A stretch of DNA of 64,000 bases from Acidobacteriota bacterium (GTDB taxonomy: Bacteria; Acidobacteriota; Holophagae; Thermotomaculales; Thermotomaculaceae): the NCBI GenBank assembly GCA_013152385.1, contig JAADGL010000010.1, forward strand, positions 28,283-92,282, written 5' to 3'. Shown here one piece after another: positions 6,275 through 16,017 of the stretch; position 1 is the first letter of the stretch; every line of letters starts with the position of its first letter. The notes beneath the pieces are model-generated. The model searched no databases, was not told where the DNA came from, and worked only from the letters and a program-made list of their open reading frames with translations. Both the position numbers and the translations under genes were made by a program.

Positions 6275-8884
6275 ATGACTGAACCGGAAAATCAGATTAC
6301 TGATCAACCAGAAGCTGAAAAAGTATCTCCGACACCGGGGAAAAGAAACGGGCTCGGGGAAATCAAAGAATTGAGAAATTTGCGCCGTCGGCGCCTGCGG
6401 CGTAAATGGTTCCGTTATGCCGGGCTTCCCCTCCTGATAATACTGCTGATGCTCGGTGCCGGCAATTTGACCGGACGCTACATCCTGAAAACAGGCCAGG
6501 ATCATACCCTGATGGAAAAACTCCGGAACTTTAAACCCCGGCTGATTACCAAAGTGTATGATATCCACGGCAGAATCATCGGAACTTTTTCCCGGGAAAA
6601 ACGGGAACTGATAACCTATGACGAAATTCCGAAAAGTTTTGTTCAGGCGCTGGTGGCAACGGAAGATGCCAGTTTTTTCCACCATATCGGCGTGGACCCT
6701 TTCGGTGTGATGAGGGCGGCGGTGCGGAACGTACTGGCCGGGCGTGTCGTGCAGGGAGCATCCACCCTGACCATGCAGCTTGTCCGCCTCATTACCGGAC
6801 AGCGGAAAACTTCCATGAAACGAAAAATTACCGAAGCTATCCTTGCCATTCAGATTGAGCGGATGTTTACCAAGCAGGAAATCCTGGAACGCTATTCCAA
6901 TCTGGTTTATCTGGGACACGGCCTCTACGGTATTCAGGCCGCAGCCAACACCTACTTCGGAAAAGACGCGGCAGAATTGACCCTGTCCGAAAGTGCCATG
7001 CTTGCCGGCCTGGTTCAGAACCCCTACCGCTATTCCCCTATCCGAAACATTGAACTGGCAAGAAAAAGGCGGAACCACGTACTGAAACGAATGCTCGCGG
7101 AAGGTTACATCACGAAAGAAACCTACAAAAAAACAATCGAAGAACCGATTCAGACCATCCAGGCTGCACAGGGAGAAAAAGCCCGGCCCGGTGCCTACTT
7201 TCTGGAGGAAGTCCGTAAATACCTCTATAAACGCTATGGAATGAATCAAGTTCTGGATGCCGGGCTCAACGTATACACCACACTTGATCTGAACCTTCAG
7301 AAAGCGGCGGAAGAAGCCGTACGCACAGGATTGAAACACCTGGACAAGCGGGAAGGGTTCCGCCTTGAAGACAAACGTTTTGTAACCGCGGATGAAATCA
7401 ACACCTTCTGGTCACCTACATGGAACCACAACATACAGGAAGGCATCACCGTAGATGGGCTGATTGTACGTGTAACACCGGACAAAGCCACCGTCCGTAT
7501 CGGCAAGACAGACATTTCCATCGGCAAATACGAAATTGTCTGGACAAAAGCCAAACACATTTCCGACATCCTGAAAATAGGAGATGTGGTGGAATTCAAA
7601 ATTAACAAATGGAATCCGGAAAAGAATCAATACAACATCTCCCTTGATCAGGAGCCCCGGGTTCAGGGGGCGCTCCTTGCCATAAACCACCATACCGGAG
7701 AAGTGGAAGCCATGGTGGGCGGATACAGCTTTGTTAAATCCGAATTCAACCGGGCATGGAACAGCCAGGCAGTGCGCCAGACCGGTTCTGTTTTCAAACC
7801 GATTCTCTATGCGGCAGCGCTGGACAGCGGATTTACGCTGGCCGATACCTTTTTTGACGAACCGACCATTTTTCTTGACCCGGCCCTGTTCTACGTGGAC
7901 GAACATCACAAAATCCGGCAATTCGAATTGACGCCGGAACTGCGGCAGAAAATCAAGGACAAAGAGCTGGATGAACCGAAACCATATGAACCGGACAACT
8001 ACCACCATTCCTATGACGGGCTGATTACCCTCCGCACCGCACTGGAAAAGTCCAAAAATATCGTCTCGGTGAAACTGTTCAACCGTGTCGGCCAGCGGAA
8101 AGTCCGGCATTTTGCCCGGGCCTGCGGCATCACAACCAACATTGCCCCGTTTCTGTCATCCGCTCTGGGCGCCACCAGCATTACCCTGAAAGAAGCCTGC
8201 CGCGCCTATGGGACATTTGCCAACGGAGGAATCCGGACGGAACCTTACTTTATCCGCAGGGTAACCGACCACTACGGGAAAACGCTGGAAGAAACAAAAC
8301 CTCTGACTGTTCAGGCTGTGGCCCCGTCAACAGCCTACCTGATTGTTTCCGGAATGAAAGGGGTGATTCAGGAGGGAACCGGTGTCCGGGCCCGCTCATT
8401 GAACTGGAACCTCTGCGGGAAAACCGGTACGACCGATGACTATACCGATGCCTGGTTTGTGGGCAGTGACCCGGACCTCACCGTTGGCGTCTGGACCGGA
8501 TTTGATCAGAAAAAGACACTGGGGAATAATGAAACCGGAGCGAAGGCGGCTTTGCCAATCTGGATTGACTTCATGAAAGCCTACATCAAAGGGCGGCCGA
8601 AACAGGACTGGCCCATGCCGCAGGATATTATTCGGGTGCCCATAGATAAGCGGACCGGACTGCTGGCAAATCCGCCGGCGGGATGCCGCCCGGCCGACAT
8701 CATCCTCGAAACCTTCAAAAAAGGTACGGAACCAATGGAAAAATGCAATGCAAAAATTCATGCTCTGTTGAAACTTCCCTACTATCAGCAGCATGGGAAG
8801 GTTATTTTTGATGAAGTTACCGGGCTGCCGTTACCCAGGATTGAATTTCTCATTCCCCACCCGAAACCGGCACGCCGCCGATAA
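6275..8884 (+). CDS. mrcA: Penicillin-binding protein 1A (transglycosylase/transpeptidase)
   Basis: This 869-residue bifunctional class A PBP polymerises lipid II into glycan strands and cross-links them in the periplasm. The order is a charged cytoplasmic N-terminus, one membrane anchor (about residues 47-66), then the GT51 transglycosylase domain with the catalytic-glutamate motif ATEDASFFHHIGVD (E130) and QGASTLTMQL. Next comes an inserted OB-like region, then the transpeptidase with TGSVFK (Ser505, Lys508), SKN (in EKSKNIVS) and CGKTGTT. The 100-residue inserted region and length match PBP1A rather than PBP1B. The ATG at 6275 has GGGAAGAA upstream; a GTG seven codons earlier has nothing comparable. 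Confidence 0.93.
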   Translation: MTEPENQITDQPEAEKVSPTPGKRNGLGEIKELRNLRRRRLRRKWFRYAGLPLLIILLMLGAGNLTGRYILKTGQDHTLMEKLRNFKPRLITKVYDIHGRIIGTFSREKRELITYDEIPKSFVQALVATEDASFFHHIGVDPFGVMRAAVRNVLAGRVVQGASTLTMQLVRLITGQRKTSMKRKITEAILAIQIERMFTKQEILERYSNLVYLGHGLYGIQAAANTYFGKDAAELTLSESAMLAGLVQNPYRYSPIRNIELARKRRNHVLKRMLAEGYITKETYKKTIEEPIQTIQAAQGEKARPGAYFLEEVRKYLYKRYGMNQVLDAGLNVYTTLDLNLQKAAEEAVRTGLKHLDKREGFRLEDKRFVTADEINTFWSPTWNHNIQEGITVDGLIVRVTPDKATVRIGKTDISIGKYEIVWTKAKHISDILKIGDVVEFKINKWNPEKNQYNISLDQEPRVQGALLAINHHTGEVEAMVGGYSFVKSEFNRAWNSQAVRQTGSVFKPILYAAALDSGFTLADTFFDEPTIFLDPALFYVDEHHKIRQFELTPELRQKIKDKELDEPKPYEPDNYHHSYDGLITLRTALEKSKNIVSVKLFNRVGQRKVRHFARACGITTNIAPFLSSALGATSITLKEACRAYGTFANGGIRTEPYFIRRVTDHYGKTLEETKPLTVQAVAPSTAYLIVSGMKGVIQEGTGVRARSLNWNLCGKTGTTDDYTDAWFVGSDPDLTVGVWTGFDQKKTLGNNETGAKAALPIWIDFMKAYIKGRPKQDWPMPQDIIRVPIDKRTGLLANPPAGCRPADIILETFKKGTEPMEKCNAKIHALLKLPYYQQHGKVIFDEVTGLPLPRIEFLIPHPKPARRR

Positions 8885-8929
8885 CAACAGGAAATTATCT
8901 GCATGCCGGACTCAAAAAATGGAGGCCAG

Positions 8930-10798
8930 ATGTACAATTGGAAACAAATCAGTCAGGTTTCGGATTCTTCCGGGAAAACAACACCTTTAACACGGGAAAA
9001 CGTCCCCGAATCCGATAAATGGGACCTTTCGGACATTTATCCTTCCGAATCCGATTTCTTGTCCCGGCGAAATGCCTTCGCGGCCGACATTGCCAGATTG
9101 TCCGCTTTCCGGGGAACGCTGGGGCGGGATGCCGGAACGCTGCAACAGGCGCTGGATGTTTATTTTGAATTGTTGAAGACCTATGCCAGGCTTTCCGGTT
9201 ACGCGTCCCTGAAAGCAGACGAAAACATGAAAAACGCCCACGGAGAACACCTGCGCAAAGAAACCCGCCAGCTCGGCGTCCGGTTTTCCGAAACCGCGTC
9301 TTACATCAGCCCCGAAATCATTGCCATCGGCGAAGAAAAGCTCCGTGCCTTCACAAAAGAAAATTCGGCCCTGGCCCCATACCGGATGTTCCTTGAAGAC
9401 ATGATGCGAACCGCCCGCCATACCCTGTCCGAAAAAGAAGAACTCATCCTGTCCAGAACCGGTATGCTGGCGGGGGCAGCCTCCAACGCTTATGGGATTT
9501 TTACCAATTCCGATATGATTTTCCCCACCGTTACCCTCAGTGACAGTACAAAACTCGAGTTAAATCTGGCCAACTTCGGGAAATACCGGGGAACAGATAA
9601 GCGAAGCGACAGAGAACTGATTTTTCAGGAATTCTGGAAAAACTTCAAGCACTACGAAAACACCTTCGGCACCCTGCTCTACGCCTCGGTGCAGCAGGAC
9701 TGGTTTTATGCCCTGACCCGGAACTATGCTTCGTCTGTGGAGGCGGCGCTGGATGCGGACAATATCCCGCTGTCAGTCTATACCGGGCTTTTGGCCAATA
9801 TCCATAACCATCTGCCTGCCCTGCACCGCTACCTTGCCCTGAGAAAAAAAATGATGGGGCTGGACAATCTGAAATATTCTGACCTCTACCCGCCCCTTGT
9901 CCGGGGAATGAATACGAAATTCCCCTATGAAACGGCAAAAAAACATGTTCTGGCGGCATTGAATCCGCTGGGAAGCGATTATACCGGGCCGTTGCGAAAG
10001 GGCCTGGAATCCCGCTGGGCAGACGTGTTCCCAACCGACGGAAAGCGCAGCGGCGCATACAGCAACGGCTCCTGCTATGATGTTCACCCCTATGTACTCC
10101 TTAACCACACTGACGACTACGAATCCCTCTCCACCCTTGCCCATGAATTCGGCCACGCCATGCATAGCTGGTTTTCCAATAAAAACCAGCCGTACCCCAC
10201 CGCCGACTACTCCATCTTCGTTGCCGAGGTTGCCTCCACCTTCAACGAAAATCTCCTGAACCAATACCTCCTTGCCGACACCGACAGCCGGGAAATGAAA
10301 CTTTTTCTCCTGGGCCACGCCCTGGAACGAATCCGCACCACCATCTTCCGGCAGGCAATGTTTGCCGAATTCGAATTGAAAATCCATGAAACTGTAGAAA
10401 ACCAGAACGCGCTGACCGGAGAAACGCTCACTGAAATCTACCTGAAACTGGCCCGGGAATACTACGGCCATGAAAACGGCATTTGCCAGGTGGATGAACT
10501 CTTCGGAATCGAATGGGCATTTATTCCCCATTTTTACTACAATTTTTACGTGTACCAGTATGCCACCGGCATGGTCGCGGCCACCGCCCTGTCCGAGAAA
10601 ATTCTGAACAAAGAACCCGATGCTGTCAGCCGATACCTTGCCTTTCTGAAAAGCGGCTGTTCTGACTATCCCATTCCTATCTTACGGAAAGCGGGAGCGG
10701 ATCTGGAAACACCGGAACCCTTTGAACTGACCATGCGGGCATTTCACCGGGCAATGGATGAAATCGAAGCGCTTCTTGAAGCGGAAAATTCCGATTAG
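8930..10798 (+). CDS. pepF: Oligoendopeptidase F (M3 family zinc peptidase)
   Basis: The 622-residue cytoplasmic metallopeptidase hydrolyses medium-length oligopeptides and probably helps recycle peptides. The zinc site is HEFGHAMHSW (H405, E406, H409), with the downstream EVASTFNE segment supplying the third ligand glutamate. The N-terminal half is the helical PepF/M3B domain (WDLSDIYPSE at its start is typical). No signal peptide is present. GGAGG at 8921-8925 favours the ATG at 8930; an in-frame ATG at 8903 would add nine residues. The gene lies 45 bases after mrcA and 27 bases before nadC, so the three may be co-transcribed, although they share no pathway. Confidence 0.9.
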   Translation: MYNWKQISQVSDSSGKTTPLTRENVPESDKWDLSDIYPSESDFLSRRNAFAADIARLSAFRGTLGRDAGTLQQALDVYFELLKTYARLSGYASLKADENMKNAHGEHLRKETRQLGVRFSETASYISPEIIAIGEEKLRAFTKENSALAPYRMFLEDMMRTARHTLSEKEELILSRTGMLAGAASNAYGIFTNSDMIFPTVTLSDSTKLELNLANFGKYRGTDKRSDRELIFQEFWKNFKHYENTFGTLLYASVQQDWFYALTRNYASSVEAALDADNIPLSVYTGLLANIHNHLPALHRYLALRKKMMGLDNLKYSDLYPPLVRGMNTKFPYETAKKHVLAALNPLGSDYTGPLRKGLESRWADVFPTDGKRSGAYSNGSCYDVHPYVLLNHTDDYESLSTLAHEFGHAMHSWFSNKNQPYPTADYSIFVAEVASTFNENLLNQYLLADTDSREMKLFLLGHALERIRTTIFRQAMFAEFELKIHETVENQNALTGETLTEIYLKLAREYYGHENGICQVDELFGIEWAFIPHFYYNFYVYQYATGMVAATALSEKILNKEPDAVSRYLAFLKSGCSDYPIPILRKAGADLETPEPFELTMRAFHRAMDEIEALLEAENSD

Positions 10799-10825
10799 AA
10801 CCGGAAACTGAAAAGGAGCTGTCCC

Positions 10826-11659
10826 ATGTTTGAACTGGACAAAGGATTGGAAATTGTCGAACTGGCACTGAAAGAAGACCTTCCCGCCGGAGACCTCACC
10901 GCCGATGCTATTTTTTCAGACAATACGGAAATTGCCGCAGCCCGGGTGGAAACCCGGGAGTCCTGTGTAATTGCCGGATTCCCCGCAGTCCGGCAGGTGG
11001 TGGCTTATTTCTCTGACATTGAGCTGTCTGTCTTTCATAAAGACGGTGACAGGGTTTCCCCCGGCGACATTATCTACACGCTCACCGGACATCCGGCATC
11101 CATTCTCAAGGCCGAGCGGACGCTCCTGAATTTTCTCCAGCACCTCTCCGGCATTGCGACAAAAACAAGTACCGTTGTGAATATGCTGTCCGGCAGCGGA
11201 ATCCAGCTGCTGGACACCCGAAAAACCACTCCCGGAATGCGGCATCTGGAAAAATACGCTGTCCGGGCCGGTGGCGGGCACAATCACCGCTTTTCCCTGT
11301 CCGACGGTATTTTAATTAAAGAAAACCACATCCGGGCCGCCGGCTCCATCAAGGCGGCCATTGGGTATTGCCAAAAACAGGCTTCTCACCTGACAAAAAT
11401 TGAAATTGAAGTGGAAAACTTATCCCAGCTGGATGAAGCGCTTTCCGCCGGTGCGGACGGTGTTCTTCTTGACAACATGAGTACGGAAGAGATTGCCGCG
11501 GCCTGCACCCGGAAGGAAAACCACAGCTTCTTTATCGAAGTATCCGGCGGTATTACCGAAGCCCGGATTGCCGAACTGCTGCCGCTGGACATTGACTATA
11601 TTTCCATGGGGGCTCTGACTCACTCCGCGAAAATCATTGATATGACACTGTTGTTTTAG
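10826..11659 (+). CDS. nadC: Nicotinate-nucleotide pyrophosphorylase (carboxylating)
   Basis: NadC converts quinolinate and PRPP to nicotinate mononucleotide in de novo NAD synthesis. The 277-residue length is standard. Family motifs are present: EDLPAGDLTADA at the N-terminus, NFLQHLSGIAT, the DTRKTTPGMRHLEKYAV block with GGGHNHRFSLSDG, KIEIEVENLSQLDEAL, VLLDNM and the C-terminal EVSGGI and DYISMGALTHS. AAGGAG lies just before the ATG. The nadA and nadB genes are not in the window. Confidence 0.95.
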   Translation: MFELDKGLEIVELALKEDLPAGDLTADAIFSDNTEIAAARVETRESCVIAGFPAVRQVVAYFSDIELSVFHKDGDRVSPGDIIYTLTGHPASILKAERTLLNFLQHLSGIATKTSTVVNMLSGSGIQLLDTRKTTPGMRHLEKYAVRAGGGHNHRFSLSDGILIKENHIRAAGSIKAAIGYCQKQASHLTKIEIEVENLSQLDEALSAGADGVLLDNMSTEEIAAACTRKENHSFFIEVSGGITEARIAELLPLDIDYISMGALTHSAKIIDMTLLF

Positions 11660-11794
11660 AAAAAGAAATGAAAATACAGCAGTGTTCTTAAACCTGTTCA
11701 AGAAAACAGAACATGTCGGGCAGATAACAGAATAATATGGGTTTCGGACAGGTACTATTCGTGAAGGTAAACTTCAGGGCTGAGGAGGAAAACG

Positions 11795-12421
11795 ATGTTA
11801 AACACATTGCTGAACCACCCCGTTTCCATTGCTTTGGTTACAATGCTGCTGATGTGGTGTGATTATCTGTTGACCCTTGCGCAGGAAAAAGAAAGAAAAA
11901 AATATTACTCAAAACACTATCAAAGTTATCCGGTCAATACGATTGAAGGAAACCCGGCATTTTACGAAGCTGTGGAGAGGTTGAAACTGTTCAGTCCCCG
12001 GCATACTGCCGCAATGCTGATTATTGGGGTTGCGGTGCCGCTTTCCCTGTTTTATATTCCGGAAAGTTTGAGGCTCGTTTTTCTCGCCTATGCCTGGGGG
12101 CTGTTTTTGATTGTTATTACACAGCATTTGAGTAATCTGCTTGGTTACCGAATCAGTCGGAAAGGTGTGCACGGAAAACTGCTTATGCACCAGCGAACCG
12201 GACTGATGATTCAATCGGCAAGGTACCTGTCATTGGCGGTATTTCTGCTGGTGCTGTCTGTGCTGTCGGAGTCTCAGGTCCTCTACGGTGTTACGGTGGC
12301 GGGGTTTACGTCATCCTTACGGCTGTTTGTTCTAAGCCGGAAAATTACACCGGTTGAAAAAGACGATATTCCTCCGATTGAAACTGTCACAGACCCCGGT
12401 TCTTCGGATAAGGAAGATTGA
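11795..12421 (+). CDS. Uncharacterised multi-pass membrane protein
   Basis: I do not recognise this 208-residue protein. It has a hydrophobic N-terminal helix (about 8-29), a charged loop (EKERKKYYSKHYQ, then NPAFYEAVERL), helices near 72-88 and 92-112, a basic loop (ISRKGVHGKLLMHQRTG) and further helices near 144-158 and 162-180. The C-terminal tail is acidic. GAGGAGGAAAACG before the ATG is a strong ribosome site. It stands alone between nadC (135 bases away) and a bidirectional terminator. The topology is like small integral membrane proteins of no known function; no catalytic motif is visible. Confidence 0.7.
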   Translation: MLNTLLNHPVSIALVTMLLMWCDYLLTLAQEKERKKYYSKHYQSYPVNTIEGNPAFYEAVERLKLFSPRHTAAMLIIGVAVPLSLFYIPESLRLVFLAYAWGLFLIVITQHLSNLLGYRISRKGVHGKLLMHQRTGLMIQSARYLSLAVFLLVLSVLSESQVLYGVTVAGFTSSLRLFVLSRKITPVEKDDIPPIETVTDPGSSDKED

Positions 12422-12431
12422 TTTCAGCTGC

Positions 12432-12470
12432 AAAAAACGGGGAAAGGGGTAATATTCCCCTTTCCCCGTC
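12432..12470. terminator. Bidirectional intrinsic terminator
   Basis: CGGGGAAAGGGG (12438-12449) pairs over 12 bp with CCCCTTTCCCCG (12457-12468). Six A residues precede it, which serve as the U-tract for the minus-strand tricorn gene. The plus side has a looser T-rich tract. It separates two convergent genes. Confidence 0.85.
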
Positions 12471-12526
12471 TCTGGTTTTCCGTTGAGCGTGTACGAGACG
12501 GTTTACGTACACGCAGTTACTGTTTC

Positions 12527-15500
12527 CTACCGGACAGGATAGGGGGGATGATGAAGCGGAATTTCCGGTTTTCCCTCTTTTTTTATCTCATCCATAACCA
12601 CCTGGATGGCTTTGTCAAGCTGCGGGTCTTTTCCCGCCATGACGGATGCCGGGTCATTGTCCACCGTAATATCCGGGTCGGCACCGTGATTTTCCACCCA
12701 CCACTTATCTTCTTTGCCGTAAAAACTGTTGTTGGGCTGGTATACGGTGCCGTTGTCCACAGTAAGCTGGCCGTTGATGATACCCACCAGTCCGCCCCAG
12801 GACGGGACACCGACCACTTTCCCCAGTTTCAGGGCTTTGAAATGTTCAATAAACGCTTCTCCGTCAGAGCCGTTGTACTCATTGGAGATGGCTACATATT
12901 TTGCGGTGGAGGCGCTTCCGGGATAACGCATGGGATTCATGCCGGTGAGTACGTTGTACGCCACCATTTTCCGTTCCAGTTTGTCAATGAGAAAATATTC
13001 GGTCCAGCCGCCGGAATTCCGCCGCACGTCAATGATAATGCCTTTTTTGTAGCGGAAGGCACGCCAGAATTTATCAAATTCACCGATTCCGGCATCAGAC
13101 ATGTCGTTGATATGCATATAGCCCACCTGGCCGTTTGTCTTTTTCAGCACGTAATTAATGTTGTGCGCCAGCCAGTGGTCATACCGGAGCTGACGTTCCG
13201 AAAAGACCGGTGTGATCCGGTAGGTCCGCGCCTTCTTTCCGTCCGGATGCCGGCTCACGGTAACGGTGACGGTTTCTCCCCGGATTACCTGTAAAAATTT
13301 ATACCAGTTGTCTGTGTTGCTGATGTTGTGACGGTTGATGGCAATGAGGTAATCCCCCGCCGTTACTTTCACATCCGGCCGTGCCAGCGGCCCGGTCACA
13401 TCCAGATTGTACTTTGTGGGGCCGAATATCGCGGCAAAACGGTAGCGCTTAGCTTTGGTATCGGGGATCAGGTCGGCACCCAGTAAAGCGGGATAAATAT
13501 GTGCCCGGTTTTCAGGAACACGCAGACGGTTCATATCTCCGCCGAAGATATAGGCGTGGCCGACACAAATTTCTCCAACCATCTGAGAAATCAGCCAATT
13601 GAGGCCGTTCCGGTTTGTGACATAGGGAATATATGCCCGATACTGTTCCCCCAGTTTCTTCCAGTCATGGCCATGGAGGTTTTTGTCGTAGAAAAAGTCC
13701 CGCCACCACCGCCATGCATCGCTGAAAATCTGGTTGTACTCTGCCAGTGTGTTGACCCGGTATAGCATTTTGGACAAATCCAGTGTGTCGCCGAACTTCT
13801 TTTGACTGTATGCCTTGTCTACGGCGATAATATGGAATCCGTCGCCCCGGTGGATGATGAGCTGGCTGCCGTCGGGAGAAACGCGGAAATTCTGTACCTG
13901 TCCCGGCAGTTTGACTTCTTTTTTCTTCTCCATATCAAAGATATGAAGCCAGACCCGGGTGTAGCGGTTGGGTTTGAATACCGTATCGTAGTCGTGTTCC
14001 ACCCATTTATCCACCGAGCCGTAGAGCACTTTTCCGTTACCGGCTTTCAGGTAGAGGTCGTTTCCGGGTTTGACCGGCAGCGGAAATGTACGGGCGGAAA
14101 GCCCTGCAAGGTCAATGCGGAACGGAGAGTCTTTTTTCTTCTTTTTTTCTGCCGATTTTTCTGTTTTGTTTACCGTTTTTACCGCGCTTAAATCCGCGAA
14201 GGGGGGCTTTTGACCTGCCCGGAGCTGCACTGCCACCGGCGTGTAGGGAGAATTCAGAATGTGGTCATCTTCATAGAAATCCATTTGCACATTGAAATTG
14301 CGGCTGGACAAGTAGTAGAGATACTGCCCGTTTTTATCAAAGCGGGGATTCAGGTTGTCATAGAAATCATCGGTTAAAACCACCCGTTTTCCATCGGACA
14401 GGCGGTAGAGTTTTACAACACTGTTCCGATTTTCCGCCACCGTAGTGTAGCAGAGCCAGTCCGAGTCCGGCGCCCATCCGTAATCGTCAATTTCCCAGTA
14501 AAATTCATCATTTTTCAACTGATGATATTCATCTATTTTTGTTAATTTCTTCGTCGCGATGTCCACCACATAAATTCTGAAAAATTTAGTTCCGAACAGA
14601 ATTTTCTTCCCGTCCGGAGACCAGGCCGGCCGGTAGGGATAGGCGAAACGCCCGTCTGTCAGCTGAAACCACGGCCCGCCGCCGACAGACTGCTTGTAAA
14701 GCTGATACTCTCCGGTTTTGTCGGAAAAGAAACAGACCCATTTCCCGTCCGGTGAAATCCGGGGCAGGCGTTCCCGGGACGCGGAAGTATCGGACAGGTT
14801 CAGGGTGTCCTGTTTTTTATCCGACGGAATTACATACACATCCCCCCGGGCTTCCAGAACAGCTGTTTTCCCACTGCTGGACACATCCATGAAATGAATA
14901 TATTCTTTGGGATTGATAACCCTGTCCCGCATCCGCCAGCGGTCGCTGGGAAGCGTCACCGGAATGTCGCGAACCGAAGCGGTGGCTGCGTCCAGTACAT
15001 GGAGTGTTCCGTTTTGTACATACACCATCCGGCTTCCATCATGTCCCGCCATCATCACATCCAGTTTGCCGTAATGTGTAAGCTGCCGGATTGCACCGGT
15101 GGCAAGATTCTTCATGAAAACATTGCATACCTTGTGCGGGCCCCGGTCGGACACAAAGACCATACTGTTCTGGTACCACATGGGATACGTGTTTTTCCCG
15201 ACAAAATGCGTCACCGGGGTAAATTCCCGGGTTTTGAAATTATACCGCCAGATATCCACATAGTCTCCGCCCCGATAGCGTTTCCACTGATATTCCGGAT
15301 TTCCTTTGCGGCAGTACAGCATCTCGCTTCCGTCCCGGTTGAATCCGACCAGCACCCCTCTGTCCAGCGGCAGCTGCCGGGGAGAAGAACCGTCCGCGTT
15401 TACGGAAAACAGTTTCGGATCCCGGTAGATAAACGTCTTCATGTAAGATGAAAACACAATCCGCTTTCCGTCCGGTGTCCAGTCCAGTACCTTTGCACCT

Positions 15501-15817
15501 CCGGGATTCCAGGTCAGGCGCACCGGCTCTCCGCCGTTTGCCGGAATTTTATAAACCGACTGCACACCGTCATAGTGTCCGGAAAAGGCAATCCATTTCC
15601 CGTCCGGGGAAAATTTCGGGCTGCTTTCGGTTCCGGGAAAAGCGGTTAATCGGTTTGCCTCTCCTCCGTTTACCGGCACTGTCCACAAATCTCCCTCATA
15701 ACAAAATACAATCCGGTTTCCATAAATATCCGGTTCCGCCATGAACCGGGCCGTTTCCGCCGGGAACACCAGTCCGGCAACCATCATAATTACCGCTGTC
15801 CAGATAAATTTTCTCAT
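12527..15817 (-). CDS. Secreted tricorn protease homologue (S41)
   Basis: The 1096-residue protein starts with a signal peptide (MRKFIWTAVIMMVAGLVFPA), so unlike the archaeal cytosolic enzyme it should act in the periplasm or outside. Residues to about 680 form two beta-propellers with repeated SPDGKW-type blades (FSPDGKWIAF, WTPDGKRIVF, ISPDGKWVCF, WSPDGKKILF). The C-terminal part has the tricorn core: LHGHDW with the catalytic histidine (H715), a PDZ-like region near 790-860, DVRRNSGGW and NGSDGEAF with nucleophile Ser984. Tricorn hydrolyses peptides into di- to tetrapeptides. It is a single gene, facing away from pilT. A glycine/serine loop (VPSWGGLVG) follows the nucleophile as in the family. 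Confidence 0.9.
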   Translation of the reverse strand: MRKFIWTAVIMMVAGLVFPAETARFMAEPDIYGNRIVFCYEGDLWTVPVNGGEANRLTAFPGTESSPKFSPDGKWIAFSGHYDGVQSVYKIPANGGEPVRLTWNPGGAKVLDWTPDGKRIVFSSYMKTFIYRDPKLFSVNADGSSPRQLPLDRGVLVGFNRDGSEMLYCRKGNPEYQWKRYRGGDYVDIWRYNFKTREFTPVTHFVGKNTYPMWYQNSMVFVSDRGPHKVCNVFMKNLATGAIRQLTHYGKLDVMMAGHDGSRMVYVQNGTLHVLDAATASVRDIPVTLPSDRWRMRDRVINPKEYIHFMDVSSSGKTAVLEARGDVYVIPSDKKQDTLNLSDTSASRERLPRISPDGKWVCFFSDKTGEYQLYKQSVGGGPWFQLTDGRFAYPYRPAWSPDGKKILFGTKFFRIYVVDIATKKLTKIDEYHQLKNDEFYWEIDDYGWAPDSDWLCYTTVAENRNSVVKLYRLSDGKRVVLTDDFYDNLNPRFDKNGQYLYYLSSRNFNVQMDFYEDDHILNSPYTPVAVQLRAGQKPPFADLSAVKTVNKTEKSAEKKKKKDSPFRIDLAGLSARTFPLPVKPGNDLYLKAGNGKVLYGSVDKWVEHDYDTVFKPNRYTRVWLHIFDMEKKKEVKLPGQVQNFRVSPDGSQLIIHRGDGFHIIAVDKAYSQKKFGDTLDLSKMLYRVNTLAEYNQIFSDAWRWWRDFFYDKNLHGHDWKKLGEQYRAYIPYVTNRNGLNWLISQMVGEICVGHAYIFGGDMNRLRVPENRAHIYPALLGADLIPDTKAKRYRFAAIFGPTKYNLDVTGPLARPDVKVTAGDYLIAINRHNISNTDNWYKFLQVIRGETVTVTVSRHPDGKKARTYRITPVFSERQLRYDHWLAHNINYVLKKTNGQVGYMHINDMSDAGIGEFDKFWRAFRYKKGIIIDVRRNSGGWTEYFLIDKLERKMVAYNVLTGMNPMRYPGSASTAKYVAISNEYNGSDGEAFIEHFKALKLGKVVGVPSWGGLVGIINGQLTVDNGTVYQPNNSFYGKEDKWWVENHGADPDITVDNDPASVMAGKDPQLDKAIQVVMDEIKKEGKPEIPLHHPPYPVR

Positions 15818-16017
15818 CAGGATACAGGCCTCCTTTATTTTTCACGGGATTTTTTAAACAAAAAAACACACAGTTCCCCCATATTTTAATTTTACGCCAA
15901 AACAATACCGCTTGTTGCAAAAATCCTTTTGGGGCACCGTCCTGAAATCGCTTTTCAGAGGATTTCGGATGTGGTAGTCTGTTGTTAAAGAAAGGAAACC
16001 CGGAATCGGAGGAACAT

